DNA from: Pseudomonas entomophila
GTDB taxonomy: Bacteria > Pseudomonadota > Gammaproteobacteria > Pseudomonadales > Pseudomonadaceae
Reading direction: 5' to 3'
Assembly (NCBI RefSeq): GCF_013523125.1
Contig: NZ_JAAMQJ010000002.1
Span: forward strand, 62,001 to 126,000
DNA: 64,000 bases
Shown: positions 58,146 to 64,000 of the stretch, in pieces
How the letters are laid out: each line of letters starts with the position of its first letter
How positions within the stretch are numbered: the stretch's first letter is position 1
Program-made: the position numbers and the translations under genes
The notes under the pieces: generated by a model
Told to the model about the DNA's origin: nothing
What the model saw: only the letters and a program-made list of their open reading frames with translations
Databases searched by the model: none

Positions 58146-59060
58146 ATGAGCGACTTGAACATGGCATCTGCGCCCGTAGCTCCGGTCAAGGCTGCCCACC
58201 GCCAGCTGATGACCCAATCAAAAATAGATAAAAAAATTAAATCAGGCCGTGGAAGTGGAGTGAGAGATTCCTATAAACCATGGATCAAGGTGTGGGAAAT
58301 CAAATCAAAGGGTGTCTCCCATATGATTGCGGGAGTTAAGATTTTCCGCACTCATCACCTGCTGTCCAATGCGGAGCGAGATTACCTCACTGTACTTGAG
58401 CACGACGCCTCGATCATTGATATCCGAGAGCAGTACCCCCTGCTTACACAGGCTGAGACTCAAGCAATTGCCTCAAGCATAAATTGTCGTCACCCTGTAT
58501 ATCCTGGGACGCAGATACCTGTCGTTATGACGACGGACTTTCTCATCACCTTCTTGGATCCCTCTGGTGAAACGAGGTTAGCTGCTCGCTCAGTAAAATA
58601 TAGAAAGGAATTTGAGCAGGCTGATCTTCATGTGCGGAATCGAATAGCTGAAAAGCTCGCTATTGAGGAAAAATACTGGTCAATGAGGGGCGTGGACTGG
58701 AAGCTGGTCCTGCACGAAAACCTCTCGAAGATTAGATTAGCGAACCTCAGAGTTCTCAGGACTTATGCCAATATCCATCCCTCGTTGCCGACTGAGAAAA
58801 ATATAGGGAACTTACTTGAATACATCGCGGGGTCAAAGACGGATCAAATACCCTTAAAAGCTCTTTTGGAAAAGGCGTCACGTGATATCTATATTGACTA
58901 TATGAGCGTGAAGCGGCTCTTCCATCACCTGCTATGGATCGGCCGTTTAGAGTCTGATATTACCTCGAAAATAATAAGCTTGTCGCAGCCGTTGCACGTA
59001 TGGCCGAGCCATCGGTCAGCGGCTTTGTCTCCGCCAACCGAGGTTTCTCATCATGCTTGA
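58146..59060 (+). CDS. tnsA: Tn7-type endonuclease subunit TnsA
   Basis: A 304-residue protein, compared with 273 in Tn7, that cuts the 5' ends of the transposon. The N-terminal IKSGRGSGVRDSYKPWIKV matches the Tn7 pattern IKEGRGQGHGKDYIPW. The restriction-type catalytic residues are present: E77 in HHLLSNAERDYL, D131 in VVMTTDFLITF and K151 in ARSVKYRKE, equal to E63, D114 and K132 of Tn7. DIREQYPLL is conserved. The start is uncertain: ATG 58146, or ATG 58209, which fits the Tn7 length better. The end overlaps tnsB by 8 bp. Confidence 0.93.
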   Translation: MSDLNMASAPVAPVKAAHRQLMTQSKIDKKIKSGRGSGVRDSYKPWIKVWEIKSKGVSHMIAGVKIFRTHHLLSNAERDYLTVLEHDASIIDIREQYPLLTQAETQAIASSINCRHPVYPGTQIPVVMTTDFLITFLDPSGETRLAARSVKYRKEFEQADLHVRNRIAEKLAIEEKYWSMRGVDWKLVLHENLSKIRLANLRVLRTYANIHPSLPTEKNIGNLLEYIAGSKTDQIPLKALLEKASRDIYIDYMSVKRLFHHLLWIGRLESDITSKIISLSQPLHVWPSHRSAALSPPTEVSHHA

Positions 59061-61221
59061 TTTTCAAATTAACAGCATTGTTTCTCCCGGCGAAGAACCG
59101 AGCTTACTAAAAAAGGCAGTTAGGGTCTTAGGCATAAATAATGATACTGTTATCGTGATTGAGCTGAATATGAATCCAGGCAAGCCGTGGCAGATTGATA
59201 AGTCAGTTTTAATTGACGAAATTGATTCAGGGCGCGCGGTCTTAAGTCCAGAAATGGTTCCTTTACATCTGCTCAGAAGCGACGATGAAATTAGTGAAAA
59301 TGAAAAGGCGAGCCGAAATCGAAATTGGAGTCTTATAAGAAGTTTAGTAGAAGATCGCTCTGCCTTGGATATTCTTGGTCCTGGTTTTGGGAAGCTTGTT
59401 GCGACGCATGCCATAGAGACAGGGGTAGAGCGTAAGCAGATATACCGGCTTCTATACCGCTATTGGAGTATGGGTCAGACACCTAACGCGTTTCTTTGGA
59501 ACACAAGCGCTTGCGGCGGACGTGGGAAGAAAAAGGATCGGTCCTCAGGTATTATCCCCGGTCGGCCGCGTAAGTATCTTGGTGTCGTTGTCAATGATGG
59601 TGGTGCCATCCCGCTCGAACAGCGCCATCTCTCTCATATCCGTTTGGCTTACGGGCGAGTCGCTAGCGGCAAGTGTGGCACCCTGAAAGATGCACATAAG
59701 TGGATGTTAAACAAATTTTATAGAGCGACTCTCCCTGACGGATCGAAAGGAAATATTGTACGCGGCAGTTACCCGACTACTGCACAGCTTAGATATCACG
59801 GTAAATTATTTTTCGATGACCTGTATAAGCTCAAGGTGCGTGGCGGTTCTATCAGGTACAACAAAGACCATCGGGCTATCGTTGGCTCAGCATCCCAAGG
59901 CCTGATAGGCGCGACGCAGCGATATGAGATAGATTCCACCATCGCTGATGTCTATTTAGTGCATCGCGTTAATAGGCTGTGGCTCATTGGGCGTCCGATA
60001 CTTTATGTAGTCGTCGATACCTACACCAGAATGATTGTAGGAATTCACGTGGGCCTTGAGGGGCCCAGCTGGAATGGGGCTAGACACGCGATATACAACG
60101 CTTGCACCTCAAAGGTTGAGTTTTGCAAACGATACAACGTAGACATTGAGGAAGCTGACTGGCCATGCTCGCATTTGCCAGTCGAAATTGTGGCTGACCG
60201 GGCTGAACTTCTAAGCGAGGCGGGGGCAACGCTCTCCCAAAGCTTGGGGCTTGGGGTGCAAATTTTGCCTCCTTTCAGGCCTGATTGGAAAGGGATCATC
60301 GAAAGCCGTTTCCGTCTGATCAATGAACACCTCGACTTGAAGTTCGTTCCAGGCGGAGTGGATGCTCGTAAAATGGAGCGCGGCGATAGGGACTACCAAC
60401 TCGATGCCATTTTGGATATCGACGAGTTCACCGAAATGGTTATTGTAGGAGTCTTGGCTCACAATAAGAGCCTGCGGATACCACACCTTTTAAATCGCGA
60501 GATGATTGCCGGCGGAGTGGAAGCAACGCCTATAGCGATTTGGAATTGGTCGAAGGATAATAGCCCTATAAATTCAAAAGTAGTATCGCCGGCTGAGTTG
60601 AAAATCGCTCTATTGCCCTCTCAGCAGTGTCGTATAAGTCGAGGCGGTATTGTTTTCCAAGGCGTACAGTATACATGTCAAACAGCGTTACGCGAGGAGT
60701 GGTTGGAGCGCTCGCACAACCTGCGGACGAAATATGTTCGAGTATTCTATGATCCTAACTCTATTGAAAATTGTTGGATCAAGTCAGAAGCAGGTTTTGA
60801 GGCTTTAACTATTGTACCGCAGCAACGGCAGAAATATGGTGGACTCCGTATGGAGGAGGTTCTTGATATGATCCATGTCCTGAACCAAGTTTCGCCGGAT
60901 GCCCGTTATGACAGTGATAATACTGCGGCGCTGGTAAGGGGGCGGCAAGAGGAAATCTTTGACCGGGCCAAATCCAAACGTGTCGCTCAGGGTGACCCGA
61001 AATCGAATGCAGATTTCAAGCGGGACAAACGTGCCAAGCGTGCTACCGAAGCTCAGACCGAGCGCGATTCCCATACCGCTGATCTGAATCAGCTACGCGT
61101 TGTGGATAACATACCTCCTGTGGCAGAAAATTCTAAGCTAGTCACCGGCAGGCCCAGTTCCGCGAGAAGCGCGGCGTTTCTGAAACTAGTCGTCAGCGAG
61201 GGAAGCGAGGCTGAGACATGA
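59053..61221 (+). CDS. tnsB: Tn7-type DDE transposase TnsB
   Basis: A 722-residue protein that joins the transposon 3' ends to the target. The RNase H-fold triad is D294 (RYEIDSTIADVYL), D382 (VEIVADRAELLS) and E417 (DWKGIIESRFRL); the spacings of 88 and 35 residues equal those of Tn7 TnsB. GRPRKY (about 170) and other DNA-binding parts precede it. A basic, charged C-terminal tail may contact TnsC. It overlaps tnsA by 8 bp and tnsC by 4 bp. A perfect DnaA-box 9-mer lies at 61101-61109. Confidence 0.96.
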   Translation: MLDFQINSIVSPGEEPSLLKKAVRVLGINNDTVIVIELNMNPGKPWQIDKSVLIDEIDSGRAVLSPEMVPLHLLRSDDEISENEKASRNRNWSLIRSLVEDRSALDILGPGFGKLVATHAIETGVERKQIYRLLYRYWSMGQTPNAFLWNTSACGGRGKKKDRSSGIIPGRPRKYLGVVVNDGGAIPLEQRHLSHIRLAYGRVASGKCGTLKDAHKWMLNKFYRATLPDGSKGNIVRGSYPTTAQLRYHGKLFFDDLYKLKVRGGSIRYNKDHRAIVGSASQGLIGATQRYEIDSTIADVYLVHRVNRLWLIGRPILYVVVDTYTRMIVGIHVGLEGPSWNGARHAIYNACTSKVEFCKRYNVDIEEADWPCSHLPVEIVADRAELLSEAGATLSQSLGLGVQILPPFRPDWKGIIESRFRLINEHLDLKFVPGGVDARKMERGDRDYQLDAILDIDEFTEMVIVGVLAHNKSLRIPHLLNREMIAGGVEATPIAIWNWSKDNSPINSKVVSPAELKIALLPSQQCRISRGGIVFQGVQYTCQTALREEWLERSHNLRTKYVRVFYDPNSIENCWIKSEAGFEALTIVPQQRQKYGGLRMEEVLDMIHVLNQVSPDARYDSDNTAALVRGRQEEIFDRAKSKRVAQGDPKSNADFKRDKRAKRATEAQTERDSHTADLNQLRVVDNIPPVAENSKLVTGRPSSARSAAFLKLVVSEGSEAET

Positions 61222-62666
61222 ACGATTTGACGTTCTCCCCCGCAGAATACATTCCTACAGGCATGCCTCAGTACGATGGCAACCCGCTGATCGAATGCTT
61301 GCCTAGAATTCTGTCGGATGTAGATGTGGTCAGGCGCGTTGGGAACCTTCCGCCGAAGCCCGACGAGGCCGAACGAGCGTTGCCACCGAAGCTTCGCGGT
61401 CATGGGATCAACCGGCTGAAAGATGTTGTTGTTCCATTCGAAATTCACCTGCGCCTTGAAGACCTTTTCAGCCAGCTGATTCGCTACGGATATATGGGAC
61501 GCAATCCGCTGTTGGCCTCATCTGTTAGGCATCGGCTGCCTTCCTCAGCGGAGGCCAAGGGCCACGGATTCATGTCCACCGCTGAGACGATGACGCTCAT
61601 CGGCTTGAGTGGTATGGGTAAGACCACAGCGCTCAATTCCATCGCAAGGCTTTATCCGCAGGTGATCAGCCACAGCAGATATAAAGACGCCATTCTCATC
61701 GAAACCCAGGTCGTGTGGCTAAAGATTGAGTGCCCTCATGACGGCTCGTTGCGCGGTTTCTGTGCAGCATTCTTCTCAGCGTTGGATGCTGCGTTAGGAG
61801 TCGACAAATACTCGCGCAGGGGCGGTTCTGGCAACAGCATCAGCGTAATGCTCCAGCACATCAGTCAGCTGTGCAAAACCTTTTTCATTGGTGCTTTGAT
61901 CATTGATGAAATGCAGCATCTTTGCTCCTCGCGGGGGGGACAGGATCGGGAAAAGTTGCTGAATTTCTTCGTAACTTTATCCAACGATGCAGGCGTTCCG
62001 CTGGTGTATGTAGGGACCAACGCAATGCTCCCGCTGTTTTCTGGTGTGCTGCGCAACGCCCGAAGAGCGGCGGGGATGGGACCCATCGCTTTTGACCGAT
62101 TCAGCGAAGACGATCCGTTTTGGGAGCACTTGGTGTCCCAACTCTGGGCCTATGACTGGACGGCATCATGCGCCCCCCTGACGAAGGAGCTCTTGTCCAA
62201 GATCTATGATCTCGCCCAAGGCAATACTGATTTCCTAGCGAAACTGCTTATGCTTGCGCAGCGTCATGTAATTTGGGAGGGCCTCGACGCTATTACGCCA
62301 GCGGTGCTTCAGCAGGTGTATGACAATCAAATGAGGCTTCTACACAAGCCCATCGAGGCTCTACGAAGCGGTGATCCTCTTCAGATTGCTGACTTCGAGG
62401 ACATGATGCCTACAAAAGACCAGATCGCCCAGATGATGAACTACGACTTGGCTCGCCGGGCCGACAGAGCTCATCTTTCGCTACTTACCCAGGCCGCGAT
62501 CACTCCTCCACCTCAAGCCAAGGATAAATCGGCATCGAAGGCTACGGGTCGTACCGTGGTCCCGGTTGCTGACGGAGCATTAGCTAACGTGCATTTTTCG
62601 AAGGACGAAGACCTTCAGGCTCAGCTCGAACAGCGCGGCTGGGTGGATAGGGATTCCTCCTGGTGA
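61218..62666 (+). CDS. tnsC: Tn7-type AAA+ regulator TnsC
   Basis: A 482-residue ATPase, somewhat shorter than the 555 of Tn7, that links the target selector to the transposase. Walker A is GLSGMGKTT (129-137), Walker B is ALIIDEMQHL (D230, E231), and a sensor-1-like VYVGTNAM follows near 264-271. FDRF and NARRAAGMGPI are in the C-terminal part. It starts at the ATG in the tnsB stop (ATGA). It is expected to set target immunity and to bind TnsD at attTn7. Confidence 0.95.
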   Translation: MNDLTFSPAEYIPTGMPQYDGNPLIECLPRILSDVDVVRRVGNLPPKPDEAERALPPKLRGHGINRLKDVVVPFEIHLRLEDLFSQLIRYGYMGRNPLLASSVRHRLPSSAEAKGHGFMSTAETMTLIGLSGMGKTTALNSIARLYPQVISHSRYKDAILIETQVVWLKIECPHDGSLRGFCAAFFSALDAALGVDKYSRRGGSGNSISVMLQHISQLCKTFFIGALIIDEMQHLCSSRGGQDREKLLNFFVTLSNDAGVPLVYVGTNAMLPLFSGVLRNARRAAGMGPIAFDRFSEDDPFWEHLVSQLWAYDWTASCAPLTKELLSKIYDLAQGNTDFLAKLLMLAQRHVIWEGLDAITPAVLQQVYDNQMRLLHKPIEALRSGDPLQIADFEDMMPTKDQIAQMMNYDLARRADRAHLSLLTQAAITPPPQAKDKSASKATGRTVVPVADGALANVHFSKDEDLQAQLEQRGWVDRDSSW

Positions 62667-62690
62667 CATGAGGATCGGGAGCTCAAGGCA

Positions 62691-64000
62691 GTGGCTAACC
62701 TTCTGTTCTTCCCCCAGCCGTTCCCGGATGAGTCGCTCTACAGCCTGGCCGTGCGCTATCACAAGCTAGCGGCCAATCCAGGATACCGCGTGTCAAGCCA
62801 CGAGCTCTTCGGTAGCTACTCGCGTACCTGTGGTTCCATTTTGCCATGCTGCTTAGGGGCTCTGTCTGAGCGTCTGGGAGGCGCCATTCCCGTAGGAGAG
62901 TTGATCAATCGCTTCACACTTTTACCGCTTTATTTGCCGTTTTTGAATGAACAGAAGGGCCGCGATGCCGTTGTTCTAATGGGAGGTAATCGGGGTACAG
63001 GACTCAAGATGGCCTTGGGCATAACAGCGTCGCGTTTCCTCCAACACGCCTCGTTTAGATATTGCGAGAGCTGCGTCGGACAGGACATGCTGGAGTGCGG
63101 CTTAGCCTACTGGCATCGTATTCATCAAGCTTCGGGCATTTGCGTCTGTCCGCGCCACAGCGAAGTGCTACAGGCGATGAGATTTCCCAAAGGGGCAGAT
63201 TGGCGTTGCATGTTGCTACCGGGCGAATCAGGTGGAACGCCGGTTATGGACTGTGGAGAACACAGCGCGGCCATTGCGATTGCCCGTATGCAGCTATGGG
63301 GGCTCGACCACCCCGATGAGATCAAAGCGATCCAGGCTGGAAATTTTTTCAGGACCCGTTTGGACGAGATGAGTTTTATTAGGTCTGGTCGAATTAGAGA
63401 GGGAATGCTGAGAGAGTTCTTAACCAGGCGACTTCGGTGCAGTCCTAGCGCTGCCGAGTTTGAAGAAATGGTTCGGTCCTGTGACTGGGTTTTGCAGATC
63501 ATACGGCGACGAGAGCGAATCGTGCAGCCCTTCAAGTTCTATTTCCTCTGCTGGCTCCTCGATCTGGAGCTGGAACACCTCAAGACCTACTGTCCAGAGG
63601 CCGATATATCCGCTGGTGTTATGGTCTGTCGTGATAGGCCGAATAACCTTACTGATGACAATGACCTCCAAGCCCGCCGGTTAGCCTTTGCAAACAGTGC
63701 TAACCCCAAATGTCATGACAAGCCGGGCTATCAGTGGTTGTACCGCCACGACAGGGAATGGTTGGTCAACTATGTTGCTGCAAACCCCTACCTCAGAGAT
63801 CGAAAGATTCGAATCGACTGGCAATCCAGGGACTTCACCCTTGCGTCAGAGCTCGCTAAAGCTAGGGCGATCTTACTTTCTGTACACGGAAAGCCTCAGC
63901 AGGTCACCCGCGCTGCTCTATGCAGGCTTGTGGTAAACGCCCACGCTTTCCTTAAAATGCCGGAACATTTTCCGAGGAGCATAAGGTTGATGGCGGATTT
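62691..64000 (+). CDS. tnsD: Tn7-type target selector TnsD (TniQ family), 5' part
   Basis: The frame is open from GTG 62691 to the window end, 436 codons with no stop, against about 508 residues in Tn7 TnsD. It starts ANLLFFPQPFPDESLYSL. A CCCH zinc site is seen: C125-x2-C128 in RYCESC, and C153-x2-H156 in CVCPRH, with YWHRIHQ between, as in Tn7 TnsD and TniQ proteins. This protein binds the glmS 3' end and directs insertion. The GTG has AAGG upstream. It is 24 bp after tnsC. The 3' end is not in view. Confidence 0.92.
   Translation, partial: MANLLFFPQPFPDESLYSLAVRYHKLAANPGYRVSSHELFGSYSRTCGSILPCCLGALSERLGGAIPVGELINRFTLLPLYLPFLNEQKGRDAVVLMGGNRGTGLKMALGITASRFLQHASFRYCESCVGQDMLECGLAYWHRIHQASGICVCPRHSEVLQAMRFPKGADWRCMLLPGESGGTPVMDCGEHSAAIAIARMQLWGLDHPDEIKAIQAGNFFRTRLDEMSFIRSGRIREGMLREFLTRRLRCSPSAAEFEEMVRSCDWVLQIIRRRERIVQPFKFYFLCWLLDLELEHLKTYCPEADISAGVMVCRDRPNNLTDDNDLQARRLAFANSANPKCHDKPGYQWLYRHDREWLVNYVAANPYLRDRKIRIDWQSRDFTLASELAKARAILLSVHGKPQQVTRAALCRLVVNAHAFLKMPEHFPRSIRLMAD

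Larger units (their letters stand above)
57917..64000 (+). mobile_element. Tn7-type transposon, glmS-proximal end and tnsABCD (continues past window)
   Basis: The element begins with TGT at 57917 and runs off the right edge. It has an end with tandem TnsB-type repeats, then tnsA, tnsB, tnsC and tnsD/tniQ transcribed away from glmS, as in Tn7, where the right end with tnsA faces glmS. The base composition is visibly more AT-rich than the surrounding core genes. Complete catalytic motifs in TnsA, TnsB and TnsC suggest it may be active. Cargo, any tnsE and the other end are not in view. Confidence 0.93.

Noticed and set aside
62668..62690. ATG at 62668 as the start of tnsD
   Set aside because: It is out of frame with the TniQ sequence. 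The GTG at 62691 opens the frame that carries the CCCH finger.

Overview
The window is a 64-kb stretch of a Pseudomonas chromosome, most likely of the P. putida group, spanning the replication origin. The assignment rests on gene content and order: gyrB-recF-dnaN-dnaA, oriC, rpmH-rnpA-yidD-yidC-mnmE, mnmG-rsmG-parA-parB, the atp operon, and glmU-glmR-glmS. The protein sequences are of Pseudomonas type and the core is GC-rich. No database search was run.

Layout. (1) 1-13.6 kb: metabolic and envelope genes. These are a partial HAD phosphatase, a predicted aminopeptidase lipoprotein, two paralogous small lipoproteins, two paralogous DUF1161 proteins, OsmC, an LLM oxidoreductase, dodecin, a DUF883 membrane protein, trpI divergent from trpBA, a DOPA-dioxygenase-like protein, a SulP transporter, aroE, hemF and qor. 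(2) 13.6-30.8 kb: tsaC and dprA face away from def-fmt-rsmB-trkA. Then come a TPR protein, tag-lpxL, glyQ-glyS-gmhB, a plsC-type acyltransferase, and a probable catabolic cluster (MFS transporter, GMC oxidoreductase, LysR regulator). (3) 30.8-46.3 kb: the origin. gyrB, recF, dnaN and dnaA run leftwards and the rpmH to parB genes run rightwards. oriC (about 37.05-37.55 kb) holds perfect and near-perfect DnaA boxes and an AT-rich tract. A second DnaA-box cluster before mnmG (41.7-42.0 kb) repeats the oriC layout collinearly. Two parS-type palindromes lie inside recF, and the ParAB proteins that should act on such sites are encoded at 44.6-46.3 kb. (4) 46.3-57.9 kb: atpIBEFHAGDC behind a strong sigma70-type promoter, then glmU, glmR and glmS. 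(5) 57.9-64.0 kb: a Tn7-type transposon inserted 24 bp after the glmS stop. It has an end bearing three tandem 17-bp repeats and tnsA, tnsB, tnsC and the start of tnsD/tniQ, with complete catalytic motifs. The rest of the element, including any cargo, lies beyond the window.

How the parts work together. The centre is the replication and segregation hub (DnaA, DnaN, RecF, GyrB, ParAB, parS, oriC) with RNA-processing and membrane-insertion genes (rnpA, yidC, mnmE, mnmG, rsmG). glmU and glmS make the UDP-GlcNAc precursor for the envelope, and glmS carries the target site used by the transposon. No rRNA, tRNA or CRISPR array was seen. The accessory part is the transposon; most of the rest is conserved Pseudomonas core.
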